A program made the position numbers and the translations under genes. From Devosia sp. 66-22 (lineage in GTDB: Bacteria > Pseudomonadota > Alphaproteobacteria > Rhizobiales > Devosiaceae), in the NCBI GenBank assembly GCA_001899065.1, contig MKUZ01000017.1, positions 372,001 to 436,000 on the forward strand: a stretch of DNA of 64,000 nt. The letters are read 5' to 3'. A model generated the notes under the pieces. It saw only the letters and a list, made by a program, of their open reading frames with translations, had not been told where the DNA came from and ran no database searches. Every line of letters starts with the position of its first letter. The stretch's first letter is position 1. Shown piece after piece: positions 27,261 to 36,756 of the stretch.

Positions 27261-27752
27261 CTATGACCGGCGCGAGGTTCGCGGCTTGCTAACCGGCAGG
27301 GCCGGCAGCGCCGATTCCTGCGCGTCGGCATCGAGGTTCCGCGCGATCCGATGCAGCAGCGCGAACAGGACGTCGCGCTCGGCGGGCTTGAAGCCTTCGA
27401 GGGCGAGGGCGTTGACGTCCTGCGCCGATGCGAGGGCTTCGCCCGCGCGCTGGCGGCCGAGTCGGGTGAGGCCGATGAGGGCGCTGCGCCGGTCGTTGGG
27501 ATCGGGCGTGCGCTCGATCAGCTTGTCGCGCTCCATGCGGTTGAGCGTATTGGCCATTGTCGGCTGCTCGACGCTGGCCCAGCGGGCGAGGGCGGTCTGC
27601 GACATCGTCCCGCCGTCCGCCAGCGCGAAGAACACCGGCATCGGTCCGGCGCTGCCGCCCGCCAGCCGTCGCTCGATGGCGCGCACGAACAGCCGCCCCG
27701 CCCAGTTGGTGAGGTAGCCCGCCGATTCGTCACGCTTGTACGTCACGTCCAT
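27261..27752 (-). CDS. MarR family transcriptional regulator
   Basis: A 163-residue winged-helix regulator. A dimerisation helix leads into the DNA-binding segment MSQTALARWASVEQPTMANT, followed by NRMERDKLIERTPDPNDRR, the recognition helix and wing DPxDRR. Divergent from the cytochrome b561 gene, with two palindromes in between, one overlapping its own start codon. This fits autoregulated control of the divergent pair. Ligand unknown. Confidence 0.93.
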   Translation of the reverse strand: MDVTYKRDESAGYLTNWAGRLFVRAIERRLAGGSAGPMPVFFALADGGTMSQTALARWASVEQPTMANTLNRMERDKLIERTPDPNDRRSALIGLTRLGRQRAGEALASAQDVNALALEGFKPAERDVLFALLHRIARNLDADAQESALPALPVSKPRTSRRS

Positions 27753-27782
27753 AGCTTGCTATTGAATTGCATAGTGTGCTAT
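27751..27782. promoter_or_regulatory. Paired MarR-type operators
   Basis: ATAGCTTGCTAT (27751-27762) and ATAGTGTGCTAT (27771-27782) are two palindromes whose centres are 20 bases apart, about two helix turns. The first covers the marR start codon. TTGAAT-17-ATATCA in the same stretch could be the cytochrome promoter. Confidence 0.65.
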
Positions 27783-27820
27783 CCATATCATGAAGGCACG
27801 GACAATGCGAGGAGATTGAG

Positions 27821-28348
27821 ATGGGCATGAAGAGCACATCGACGCGCTACGGCAGCATGGCGATCACCATTCACTGGACCAGCGCGCTGGCGGTGGTACT
27901 GGCCTTCATCGCCGGCCTCGCGCTGGCCAATGCCGCGACGGTGACGGTTCCGCTGCTCGTGGCCCATATCGTGCTCGGCGTCTCGGTGCTGCTGCTGACG
28001 CTGCTCAGGATTGTCTGGTGGCTCGCCGCCGGCGACCGGCCGCCGCTTCCCGCCGACCAGCCGCGGCTGCAGCAAGTCGCGGCCAAGACCGTGCACACGC
28101 TGCTCTATGTGATCCTCATCGTGATGGCGTGGAGCGGTATCGCGACGATCGTGACATCCGGGGCGATTGCGGCGCTGGCCAGCGGCGCGTCGCTGCCCGA
28201 TTTCTCCGAGGTGCTCCCACGCCTCGCGCACGGCATCATGAGCAAGGTGCTGCTCGTGCTGCTCGCCGGCCATATCGGCGCGGCGCTCTACCACCAGTTC
28301 ATCCGCCGCGACCGGCTGCTGGCGCGGATGGGGATAGGCCGCGCCTGA
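27821..28348 (+). CDS. cybB: Cytochrome b561 / superoxide oxidase-like membrane protein
   Basis: Inner-membrane haem b protein of 175 residues with four helices, of the CybB family, which in E. coli oxidises superoxide and reduces quinone. The His positions expected of the haem ligands are in MAITIHWTS, VAHIVLGVS, VHTLLYVIL and LAGHIGAALYHQF. The last is followed by the basic RRDRLLARM end. It is divergent from marR. Redox-sensed control through the MarR protein is an inference from the shared operators. Confidence 0.87.
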   Translation: MGMKSTSTRYGSMAITIHWTSALAVVLAFIAGLALANAATVTVPLLVAHIVLGVSVLLLTLLRIVWWLAAGDRPPLPADQPRLQQVAAKTVHTLLYVILIVMAWSGIATIVTSGAIAALASGASLPDFSEVLPRLAHGIMSKVLLVLLAGHIGAALYHQFIRRDRLLARMGIGRA

Positions 28349-28395
28349 GCTTGCGCCGGCGGCGCGTCCATGCTGACACCATCCCCGGACGGGGG

Positions 28396-28989
28396 ATGGG
28401 CGGCATGCGCATTGCGGTGACCGGCACGCATGGCAGCGGCAAGACGACATTGATCGACGATTTCGTCGACCAGCACGCCGACTATGAGCGCGAGCTCGAG
28501 CCCTATTGGGCGCTGGCGCAGGATGGTATTCCGTTCGCCGACGGCGCGTCGCTGCCCGATCTCGAACAGCAGCTCGCCGCAAGTGCGCAGCTTATCCTCG
28601 CGCGGGCCGGGACGCCGGACGTGATCTTCGACCGCAGCCCGCTCGACTTCATTGCCTATCTCGAGGTCGTGAGCGAGGACGAAGGGCTCGAATGGGAGCC
28701 CTCGGGCCGGCTTCTCGGCCAGATCGAGAAGGCGCTCGCCACGCTTGACCTGCTGGTTTTCCTGCCGCTGTCGAACCCTGACGAGGTACGCGTACCCATC
28801 GAGCTGCCGCGCCTCCGCGCCCGCGTCGACCGTCGGCTCAAGGCGATCCTGCGCGAGGATGCGCTGGAGCTGCTGGCCGATGGGCCGAAAGTGCTCGAAC
28901 TGAGCGGCAGCCGGGCGCAGCGGCTCGCGACGCTCGATCGGGCAGTCAAGTCGGCCTACGTGCTCGCCGCGCAGCAAGCGTCGCGGTGA
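28396..28989 (+). CDS. P-loop nucleoside-kinase-like ATP-binding protein
   Basis: A 197-residue P-loop protein. Walker A is TGTHGSGKTT near residue 10; FDRSPLDFIAYLEVV is a DRS-type lid/substrate motif as in deoxynucleoside and thymidylate-kinase-like enzymes; DLLVFLPL is Walker B-like. Start is ATG 28396 with a second ATG at 28405. Its 3' end overlaps the convergent WapI-like gene by 44 bases. Substrate unknown. Confidence 0.75.
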   Translation: MGGMRIAVTGTHGSGKTTLIDDFVDQHADYERELEPYWALAQDGIPFADGASLPDLEQQLAASAQLILARAGTPDVIFDRSPLDFIAYLEVVSEDEGLEWEPSGRLLGQIEKALATLDLLVFLPLSNPDEVRVPIELPRLRARVDRRLKAILREDALELLADGPKVLELSGSRAQRLATLDRAVKSAYVLAAQQASR

Positions 28990-29389
28990 TCAACAGTGCG
29001 CGTAGCTGGCTGAGGGATGTAGGGAGATAGGTCTGGTCGACTGTCCAGATAATCCGGTGCGTCTGGTCGCCATCGCGCGACATGAGATCGAGGGTGATCT
29101 CGATGTGCCCCATCCCATCGCCCTTGACGCGAAGGTTCATGTCGGGCTCCGGGCTGCAAAGCTGTGCTGTTCCCAACAGACACTTATGGACCGCCGCGAG
29201 CTCCCTGCAAAATGATCGGAAATCCATGCGACGAAGGAAGGGGCCCGCGATTTCGATCCGCGCGCCCGGTGCCTCGGCGACGGCGCGCAGTTCGAGCCAC
29301 TGCCTGTCGACGTGGCCGTTCCCATAGGTCTGCGGTCCTTCGACCCAGATCGACAGGCCGGCGATGGTGAGGTCGGCGTCGCGGTCCAT
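28946..29389 (-). CDS. WapI-like putative immunity protein
   Basis: A 147-residue soluble protein. It reads like the WapI immunity family: DLTIAGLSIWVEGPQTY, then RAVAEAPGARIEIAGPFLRR, LAAVHKCLLGTAQLCSPEP, and MGHIEITLDLMSRDG followed by HRIIWTVDQTYLP. The family protects against contact-dependent toxins, though many copies are orphans. I start at ATG 29389 because the alternative at 29407 lies in the rplI terminator. No toxin gene is near. Overlaps the kinase-like gene 3' end. Confidence 0.65.
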   Translation of the reverse strand: MDRDADLTIAGLSIWVEGPQTYGNGHVDRQWLELRAVAEAPGARIEIAGPFLRRMDFRSFCRELAAVHKCLLGTAQLCSPEPDMNLRVKGDGMGHIEITLDLMSRDGDQTHRIIWTVDQTYLPTSLSQLRALLITATLAARRARRPT

Positions 29390-29406
29390 GGGGTGTCTAT
29401 AAGACA

Positions 29407-29430
29407 AAGGCCGGGATTTCTCCCGGCCTT
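29407..29430 (-). terminator. Intrinsic terminator after rplI
   Basis: AAGGCCGGGA (29407-29416) and TCCCGGCCTT (29421-29430) form a perfect ten-base stem with a four-base loop. It ends the rpsF-rpsR-rplI transcript on the minus strand. The following T tract is weak. Confidence 0.7.
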
Positions 29431-29454
29431 GTGTGTTCGATGCTGAAGCGACGC

Positions 29455-30033
29455 TTACGCGTCGGCTTCGTACGCGTCGGCGGCGGCAGAGCCGGCTTCG
29501 GCCTGGCCGGCGGCGAACTCGGCCGCGGCCTCGTCGTCGAAGGTCTGGACGGTGAGGTCTTCACCGGCGGCCTGGCGGGCCGCCTCGTCGTCCGAGCGGG
29601 CGACGTTGACGTTGACCGAGACCGACACCTCGGCGTGCAGGCTGAGCGGCACGACGTGCAGGCCCACCGACTTGATCGGATCGGCGAGCACGACCTGCGA
29701 GCGGGCGACGGTGAAGCCGGCCGACGACAGAGCCTCGGCGACGTCGCGCGAGCTGACCGAGCCATAGAGCTGGCCGGTCTCGCCCGCCTGGCGGATGATG
29801 ACCACGGTCTGGCCGTTGAGGCCGGCCGCAATGCCGGCGGCGGCCTCGCGGCGCTCCGCATTGCGCTTTTCGATCGAGGCACGCTCGACTTCGAACTTCT
29901 TGCGGTTGGCTTCGGTGGCGCGCAGCGCCTTGTGCTGCGGCAGCAGGAAATTGCGGGCGTAGCCGTCCTTGACGGTCACTTCGTCGCCGATGTGACCGTG
30001 CTTGCCGATACGCTCGAGCAGAATGACTTTCAT
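29455..30033 (-). CDS. rplI: 50S ribosomal protein L9
   Basis: A 192-residue L9 with the usual N-terminal [18 protein letters not shown] and [11 protein letters not shown], which contact 23S rRNA. The C-terminal domain extends into an acidic Ala/Glu-rich tail, longer than in E. coli L9 (149 residues) but common in alphaproteobacteria. Last gene of the rpsF-rpsR-rplI set. Confidence 0.97.
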   Translation of the reverse strand: MKVILLERIGKHGHIGDEVTVKDGYARNFLLPQHKALRATEANRKKFEVERASIEKRNAERREAAAGIAAGLNGQTVVIIRQAGETGQLYGSVSSRDVAEALSSAGFTVARSQVVLADPIKSVGLHVVPLSLHAEVSVSVNVNVARSDDEAARQAAGEDLTVQTFDDEAAAEFAAGQAEAGSAAADAYEADA

Positions 30034-30109
30034 TGTACTGTCCTTGGCTGTCCCGGCTCGGGGCCGGTTAGAGGCGGCGGACCATCCGCCACCTCAACGT
30101 TCAGTGCGG

Positions 30110-30364
30110 TTACGAAACCGCGTAGGGCATGATGCCGATGAAGCGGGCGCGCTTGATGGCGCGGGCCAGCTCGCGCTGCTTCAGCGCCGAAACGGCGGTG
30201 ATGCGCGAGGGCACGATCTTGCCGCGCTCGGAGACGTAGCGCTGCAGCAGGCGCACATCCTTGTAGTCGATCTTGGGCGCATTCGGGCCCGAGAACGGGC
30301 AGGTCTTGCGGCGGCGCTGGAACGGACGGCGGGCCTGCGAAGTCGAGAGGTCTTTAATGGCCAT
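30110..30364 (-). CDS. rpsR: 30S ribosomal protein S18
   Basis: An 84-residue S18 of the small subunit platform. [17 protein letters not shown] and [19 protein letters not shown] are signature stretches, and it ends in the usual [13 protein letters not shown]. Lies between rpsF and rplI. It lacks the four-cysteine form. Confidence 0.97.
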   Translation of the reverse strand: MAIKDLSTSQARRPFQRRRKTCPFSGPNAPKIDYKDVRLLQRYVSERGKIVPSRITAVSALKQRELARAIKRARFIGIMPYAVS

Positions 30365-30382
30365 TTGGCGAGTGTCCTTTCC

Positions 30383-30778
30383 TTAGAACCGGCGCGGCGG
30401 GCGCGGACCACGGTCACGGTCGCCGCCGGGGCGGTCGCCGCGCTCGTCGTCGCGATCACGCTTCTGCAGCATGGCCGACGGGCCTTCCTCGAGCTCGTCG
30501 ACGCGCACGGTCATGAAGCGCAGGATGTCTTCATTGATGCGCATCTGGCGCTCCATCTCGGCCACGGCCGGAGCCGGAGCGTCGATGTTGAGCAGGCTGT
30601 AATGGGCCTTGCGGTTCTTCTTGATACGGTAGGAGAGGGACTTGAGGCCCCAATATTCGTTCTTGGTCACCTTGCCGCCGCCCTGGGACAGGACTTCGGT
30701 GAGGTTGTTGGTCATTTCCTCGACCTGCTGGGGCGAAACGTCCTGGCGGGCGAGATAGATATGCTCGTAAAGGGGCAT
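30383..30778 (-). CDS. rpsF: 30S ribosomal protein S6
   Basis: A 131-residue S6, partner of S18 on the platform. It begins [15 protein letters not shown] and carries [18 protein letters not shown] charged R/D/G-rich tail follows residue 105. The 5' leader can fold back near the start codon (see 30780), as in S6:S18 autoregulated leaders. Confidence 0.97.
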   Translation of the reverse strand: MPLYEHIYLARQDVSPQQVEEMTNNLTEVLSQGGGKVTKNEYWGLKSLSYRIKKNRKAHYSLLNIDAPAPAVAEMERQMRINEDILRFMTVRVDELEEGPSAMLQKRDRDDERGDRPGGDRDRGPRPPRRF

Positions 30779-30779
30779 G

Positions 30780-30847
30780 CGCCTTCCTTCTCAGCGTGTT
30801 GAACACCAATCCCTTCGGCGCGGAGCCCCCTTGAAGCCGGAAAGGCG
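30780..30847 (-). promoter_or_regulatory. Possible rpsF leader stem near the start
   Basis: CGCCTTCC at 30780-30787 pairs with GGAAAGGCG at 30839-30847 with one bulged base. The stem lies directly before the ATG and takes in the AAGGAAGG that should serve the ribosome. This fits translational feedback by S6:S18, which is known for rpsF in other bacteria. Confidence 0.45.
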
Positions 30848-31037
30848 ACAAAGCAGTCTTCTAAAGAGCGGGAACACGGGAGGCCGGGATTTTCACCCTA
30901 TCGGCAATAGCCGACCCTCCGTTCAGCCCCCGGCCGAACGAATTCGAGCGGCGATGTAGGGGAAAACGGGCGAAAGCGCAAGCCTTGCGGCCCGATTGCT
31001 TGACATGTCGCAGGCAACCCGCCACACGCCCGCCAGC

Positions 31038-31066
31038 TTGAAGCGGCACCGGGCCAGTCCTAGGCT
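31038..31066 (+). promoter_or_regulatory. Promoter candidate for fabD
   Basis: TTGAAG at 31038-31043 and TAGGCT at 31061-31066 with a 17-base spacer, 28 bases before the fabD ATG. Pattern only. Confidence 0.45.
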
Positions 31067-31093
31067 GACTCGAAACATCAAGAGGCGGAGCAC

Positions 31094-32044
31094 ATGGCCA
31101 AGCGGGCATTCTCTTTTCCAGGGCAGGGCAGCCAGGCCGTGGGCATGGGCAAGGAACTGGCCGAGACCTATGCCGAGGCCCGCGCGGTGTTCGACGAGGT
31201 GAACCAGGCGCTCGGCGAGGATCTCGCCCGGACCATGTTCGAGGGGCCGGACGAGACCCTGCGGCTGACCGAAAACGCCCAGCCGGCGCTGATGGCGGTG
31301 TCGATGGCGGTGGTCCGCGTGCTTGAGGCCAGGGGCGTGAGCGTCGCCAGGCATGCCGATTTCGTCGCCGGCCATTCTCTCGGCGAGTACTCGGCGCTCT
31401 GCGCCGCGGGCGTGTTCTCGATCACCGACGCGGCACGGCTGCTGCGCACCCGCGGCAAGGCCATGCAGCAGGCGGTGCCGGTGGGGCAGGGCGCGATGGC
31501 GGCAATCCTCGGGCTCGACCTCGAAACCGTGCTGCGCGCGGCCAATGATGCCGAGGATGGCGAAGTGTGCGGCGTCGCCAACGACAACGCGCCGGGCCAG
31601 GTGGTGATTTCCGGCCATGCGGGCGCGGTGAACCGGGCCATCGAACTGCTGAAGGCGGCGGGCGCCAAACGCGCGCTGCCGCTGCCGGTCAGCGCGCCGT
31701 TCCACTGCGCCCTGATGCGCCCGGCGGCCGATGCGATGGAGCACGCGCTCTCGCAGGTCGCGATGAGCGCGCCGAGCAAGCCGTTGATCGTCAATGTCAC
31801 GGCGCGGCCGACCTCGGACATCGAGGCGATCCGCAGGCATCTCGTCGAGCAGGTGACGGGCATGGTGCGTTGGACCGAGAGCATCGGCTGGGCCGCGGGC
31901 GAGGGCGGCGTCGGCGAGCTCTACGAACTGGGCACCGGCAAGGTGCTGACCGGCCTCGCCAAGCGCATCGCCCCCGACGCGCAGGCGACCGCGATCAACG
32001 TGCCGGCCGATATCGACGCCCTCGTCGCGGCGCTTGGCGCCTGA
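31094..32044 (+). CDS. fabD: Malonyl-CoA:ACP transacylase
   Basis: Loads malonyl groups onto ACP for fatty-acid elongation; 316 residues. FPGQGSQAVGMG begins the protein, GHSLGEYSAL near residue 91 contains the catalytic Ser, and PVSAPFHCALM near residue 200 contains the catalytic His. First gene of fabD-fabG-acpP-fabF; 27 bases before fabG. Confidence 0.97.
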   Translation: MAKRAFSFPGQGSQAVGMGKELAETYAEARAVFDEVNQALGEDLARTMFEGPDETLRLTENAQPALMAVSMAVVRVLEARGVSVARHADFVAGHSLGEYSALCAAGVFSITDAARLLRTRGKAMQQAVPVGQGAMAAILGLDLETVLRAANDAEDGEVCGVANDNAPGQVVISGHAGAVNRAIELLKAAGAKRALPLPVSAPFHCALMRPAADAMEHALSQVAMSAPSKPLIVNVTARPTSDIEAIRRHLVEQVTGMVRWTESIGWAAGEGGVGELYELGTGKVLTGLAKRIAPDAQATAINVPADIDALVAALGA

Positions 32045-32071
32045 ATCAGTTTCCGAGAAAGGTGCAGCTAA

Positions 32072-32812
32072 ATGTTTGATCTGACCGGCAAACGTGCCCT
32101 CGTGACTGGCGCTTCGGGCGGCATCGGCCGCGAGATCGCCAAGGCGCTGGCCAAGGCCGGCGCGACCGTCGCGCTGAGCGGCACGCGCGTCGCCGCGCTC
32201 GAGGATACGGCCAAGGAATTGCCGCCGGGCAACCATCCGATCCTGCCGTGCAATCTCAGCGACCACGACGCGGTGGACAAGCTCGTGCCGAGCGCCGAAG
32301 CGGCACTGGGCGGCCTCGACATCCTCATCAACAATGCCGGCATGACCCGCGACAACCTCTTCATGCGCATGAAGAACGAGGAGTGGGACGAAGTGCTGGC
32401 CGTGAACCTCACGGCGGCGTTCCACCTGACCCGCGCGGTACTGCGCGGAATGATGAAGCAGCGCTTCGGCCGCATCATCTCGATCACCTCGGTGGTGGGC
32501 GTCGCCGGCAATCCCGGCCAGGCCAATTATGCTGCGTCCAAGGCCGGCCTGATCGGCATGAGCAAGTCGCTGGCGCAGGAAGTGGCGAGCCGCAACATCA
32601 CGGTCAACACCGTGGCGCCCGGCTTCATCGCCTCGGCCATGACCGACGAGCTCAACGACAAGCAGCGCGAAACGATCCTGGTCAAAATCCCGTCCGGACG
32701 CCTCGGCACGGCCGAGGAGGTCGCCGGCGGCGTGGTTTTCCTTGCCTCCAACGAGGCCGGCTACATCACCGGGCAGACCCTGAACGTCAACGGCGGCATG
32801 CTGATGGTCTAA
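32072..32812 (+). CDS. fabG: 3-oxoacyl-ACP reductase
   Basis: NADPH-dependent reductase of the fatty-acid cycle; 246 residues. TGASGGIGREIA, NNAGMTRDN, and the catalytic YAASKAG with upstream SVVG. Ends INVNGGMLMV-like (LNVNGGMLMV). Ribosome site GAAAGG upstream. The gap to acpP is 202 bases, with its own likely promoter. Confidence 0.97.
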   Translation: MFDLTGKRALVTGASGGIGREIAKALAKAGATVALSGTRVAALEDTAKELPPGNHPILPCNLSDHDAVDKLVPSAEAALGGLDILINNAGMTRDNLFMRMKNEEWDEVLAVNLTAAFHLTRAVLRGMMKQRFGRIISITSVVGVAGNPGQANYAASKAGLIGMSKSLAQEVASRNITVNTVAPGFIASAMTDELNDKQRETILVKIPSGRLGTAEEVAGGVVFLASNEAGYITGQTLNVNGGMLMV

Positions 32813-32910
32813 GGGGCCGGAACCGGCCCTGTGAGCGGGCCGTTTCACAATATGGTCAAAGCCAATCGAGTGTGTTAGTTGCCGCCGCTGAATTGGGGTC
32901 CACGGCTCAC

Positions 32911-32939
32911 TTGCGGGCTTAGTGAAGCCCGCCTAAAGT
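32911..32939 (+). promoter_or_regulatory. acpP promoter overlapping an inverted repeat
   Basis: TTGCGG (32911-32916) and TAAAGT (32934-32939) are 17 bases apart. GCGGGCTT-AGTG-AAGCCCGC (32913-32932), an eight-base perfect hairpin, overlaps the -35 and spacer. It could be an operator or an upstream RNA end. Confidence 0.45.
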
Positions 32940-33014
32940 CGTGTCCGACTGGACAAAAACCGTCGGTCGCGACCGAAACGAACCGAACCAGACTGCAATA
33001 AGGGAAGTCAAAAC

Positions 33015-33251
33015 ATGAGCGATATCGCTGACCGCGTCCGCAAAATCGTCGTCGAGCATCTCAACGTCGATGCGGAGAAGGTTGTCGAGAAGGCGAGCTT
33101 CATCGACGATCTGGGCGCCGACTCGCTCGACCAGGTCGAGCTGGTGATGGCGTTCGAAGAAGAATTCTCGGTGGAAATCCCCGACGATGCCGCCGAGTCG
33201 ATCCAGACCTTTGGCGACGCCGTCGCCTATCTCACCAAGGCCGTCGGCTAA
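33015..33251 (+). CDS. acpP: Acyl carrier protein
   Basis: A 78-residue acidic carrier of growing acyl chains. [12 protein letters not shown] contains Ser37, the phosphopantetheine site. AGGGAAG precedes the ATG. The normal length and the position between fabG and fabF confirm it as the fatty-acid ACP. Confidence 0.98.
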   Translation: MSDIADRVRKIVVEHLNVDAEKVVEKASFIDDLGADSLDQVELVMAFEEEFSVEIPDDAAESIQTFGDAVAYLTKAVG

Positions 33252-33278
33252 GTCACAGCCGCCGGAACGGCTCGATTG

Positions 33279-34547
<1,269 letters not shown>

Positions 34548-34550
34548 GAG

Positions 34551-34660
34551 AGCGAATGGCGAGTAGCGAGTAGCGAGTAGCGAGTAGCGAGTAGCGAATA
34601 AAGGCTCGCGGCCCTTGCAGGGTCCCTTCCCCTATTCGCTATTGGCCATCGCCATTCGCT
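34551..34660. repeat. Tandem 7-base repeat within a nested palindrome
   Basis: GCGAGTA is repeated five times without error at 34559-34593, flanked by degenerate copies GCGAATG (34552) and GCGAATA (34594). AGCGAATGGCGA (34551-34562) is inverted at 34649-34660, and TAGCGAATA (34592-34600) is inverted at 34633-34641. An intergenic REP-like element between fabF and mltG. Confidence 0.8.
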
Positions 34661-34762
34661 TCCTCCGCGATTTCCCCTTGTTTCCGTTGCCACCACGTCC
34701 TTGTTTTGCCCGCTTCCTTAGGGCAAATGCTGACCACGACGCCGTTCCAAGAGGGAAGCCGC

Positions 34763-35839
34763 ATGGCCCGCAAGAAGCGCAGATCCGGCGCGCTCGCCTT
34801 TCTCAACGCCCTGCTGACGCTGGTCATCATGGGCATCATCGTGGCAGGCGGCGCGCTCTATTGGGGCATCACCCAATACTACGCCGAGGGACCCCAGACC
34901 GAGGAAACGGCATTCCTCGTCGAGAAGGGATCGGGCTTCAACTCGATCGGCACGCGGCTCGAGGAGCGCGGCCTCATCGACAATTCGCTGCTGTTCCGCG
35001 CCGGGGTGTGGGCCACTGCCCGCGAGGCGACGGTGCTGCCGGGCCAGTACCTGATCCCGGCCAAGGCCTCGATGGCCGACATCCTGCGCATCATCACCGA
35101 GACCAAGCCACAGGAATTCTTCCTCAACGTCATTCCGGGCGAAACCTCATGGCAGGTGGCGCAGCGGCTCAACGATCCGGCGCAGAGCTTGTCGGGCGAC
35201 CCGGTGACCGTGCCGCCCGAGGGCAGCCTGCTGGCCGAGCGCCACGATTTCTTCCCCGGCGATTCCCGCCAGTCGGTGATCGACGCGATGTCGGCCAAGA
35301 TGAAGGACGAGGTCGCCCGCATCTGGGCGAGCCGCGATCCGGGGATCGACGACGTGATCAAATCGCCCGAGCAGATGGTGATCATGGCCTCGCTCGTGGA
35401 GAAGGAAACCGGCGTCGAGACCGAGCGGCCGCAGGTGGCCTCGGTGTTCGTCAACCGGCTCAGAAAGGGCATGCGGCTCCAGACCGACCCGACGGTGATC
35501 TACGGCATCACCGAGGGCAAGGGGCCGCTGGGCCGCGGTCTGACGCGCGCCGAGCTCAACGCCAAGACGCCCTACAACACCTACCAGATCGACGGCCTGC
35601 CGCCCGGCCCGATCGCCAATCCCGGCATCGCGGCGCTGGAGGCCGTCGCCAAGCCCGCGCAGACCAACTACCTCTATTTCGTCGCCAAGGGGACCGAGCC
35701 CAGCGACGGGCATTTGTTCGCCGCCACCTATGCCGAGCATAGGAAGAACGTCGCTCTCTACCGCAAGGCCGAGGACGAAGCGGCGCGCGAAGAGCTGGAA
35801 GCGCAGGAAGCGGCCGAGGGCGGAGACACGACCGAATAA
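34763..35839 (+). CDS. mltG: Endolytic transglycosylase MltG
   Basis: Inner-membrane lytic transglycosylase that ends nascent glycan strands; 358 residues. A basic N-terminus and one membrane helix (LLTLVIMGIIVAGGALYWG), then the YceG domain with the catalytic Glu in ASLVEKETG near residue 216, and LQTDPTVIYG and PYNTYQIDGLPPGPI typical of the family. An acidic tail follows. ATG 34763 follows GAGGGAAG and gives the family N-terminus. Confidence 0.95.
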   Translation: MARKKRRSGALAFLNALLTLVIMGIIVAGGALYWGITQYYAEGPQTEETAFLVEKGSGFNSIGTRLEERGLIDNSLLFRAGVWATAREATVLPGQYLIPAKASMADILRIITETKPQEFFLNVIPGETSWQVAQRLNDPAQSLSGDPVTVPPEGSLLAERHDFFPGDSRQSVIDAMSAKMKDEVARIWASRDPGIDDVIKSPEQMVIMASLVEKETGVETERPQVASVFVNRLRKGMRLQTDPTVIYGITEGKGPLGRGLTRAELNAKTPYNTYQIDGLPPGPIANPGIAALEAVAKPAQTNYLYFVAKGTEPSDGHLFAATYAEHRKNVALYRKAEDEAAREELEAQEAAEGGDTTE

Positions 35840-35858
35840 TTCGTGTATCCGGCGCGTT

Positions 35859-36752
35859 ATGGCCAACGCCCTATCGAGCATGACGGGTTACGCGCGCGCC
35901 CAGGGTGGCGTGCCGGGGATTTCCTTTTCGGTCGAGATCAAGACGGTGAATGCACGCGGGCTCGACGTCCGCATGCGCATGACGCCGGGCTATGACGCGC
36001 TCGAGGGCGAGATCCGCCGGCGCATCGGCAAGGCGCTGGCGCGGGGCTCGGTGACGGTGAACCTCAATGTCGATCGCGACGGCGAGGGCGGCCGCGTGGT
36101 GGTGAACCACGAGGCGCTGAGCGCGGTGCTGGGCGCGTTGCGCGAGATTTCCGGCACGATCGATGCACAAAAGCCCACGCTCGACGGGATCCTCGGTCTC
36201 AAGGGCGTGCTCGAGCAGCACGACGCGCCGCTCGACGCCGACGCCGAGGATCGCCTGCAGGCCGCCATCTACGACGCCGTCGACACGGCGCTGCACGATC
36301 TGCGTGCCTCGCGCCGAGCCGAGGGCGTACATTTGGGCGAAATCCTCGGCACGCAGGTGACCGAGATTGCGCGCCTGCGCGACCTGGCGGCGGCGCATCC
36401 GGGCCGCAGTCGCGACGTGCTGCTGGCGCGGCTCAAGGAGCAGATCGCTGACCTGCTGGCCGCCAATGGCGGGCTCAACGAAGACCGGCTGGCGCAGGAG
36501 GCCCTGCTGCTCGCCACCAAGGCCGACATCCGCGAGGAGCTCGACCGGCTGAGCGCCCATGTCGCCTCGGCCCGGGCGCTGCTCGGCGAGGGCGGTCCGG
36601 TGGGCCGCAAGCTCGACTTCCTCTCACAGGAATTTAACCGGGAGGCGAATACCCTGTGCTCCAAGTCCAATGCCGTGGACCTGACGGCGATCGGCCTTGA
36701 TCTCAAGGCGGTGATCGACCAGTTCCGCGAGCAGGTGCAGAACCTGGAGTAG
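35859..36752 (+). CDS. YicC family endoribonuclease
   Basis: A 297-residue YicC-like protein. It begins ALSSMTGYARAQG and contains EIKTVNARGLDVRMR, the N-terminal signature; the C-terminal DUF1732 part ends LDFLSQEFNREANTLCSKS. E. coli YicC is an RNase linked to small-RNA turnover. It lies between mltG and gmk, its usual place. Confidence 0.93.
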   Translation: MANALSSMTGYARAQGGVPGISFSVEIKTVNARGLDVRMRMTPGYDALEGEIRRRIGKALARGSVTVNLNVDRDGEGGRVVVNHEALSAVLGALREISGTIDAQKPTLDGILGLKGVLEQHDAPLDADAEDRLQAAIYDAVDTALHDLRASRRAEGVHLGEILGTQVTEIARLRDLAAAHPGRSRDVLLARLKEQIADLLAANGGLNEDRLAQEALLLATKADIREELDRLSAHVASARALLGEGGPVGRKLDFLSQEFNREANTLCSKSNAVDLTAIGLDLKAVIDQFREQVQNLE

Positions 36753-36756
36753 CCCA

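Larger units (their letters stand above)
30779..31093. other. Divergent rpsF/fabD intergenic region
   Basis: A 315-base gap with no gene. It holds the rpsF leader stem on the left and a fabD promoter candidate on the right (TTGAAG-17-TAGGCT at 31038-31066). The middle is uninformative. No repeats or RNA gene seen. Confidence 0.6.

Noticed and set aside
31000-31005. TTGACA before fabD as a -35 box
   Set aside because: No acceptable -10 at 16-18 bases; the pair at 31038-31066 fits better.
30923-32848. 641-codon minus-strand frame opposite fabD and fabG
   Set aside because: Covers two genes and shows no domain.
34551-34660. CRISPR array
   Set aside because: Seven-base units run head to tail without spacers.
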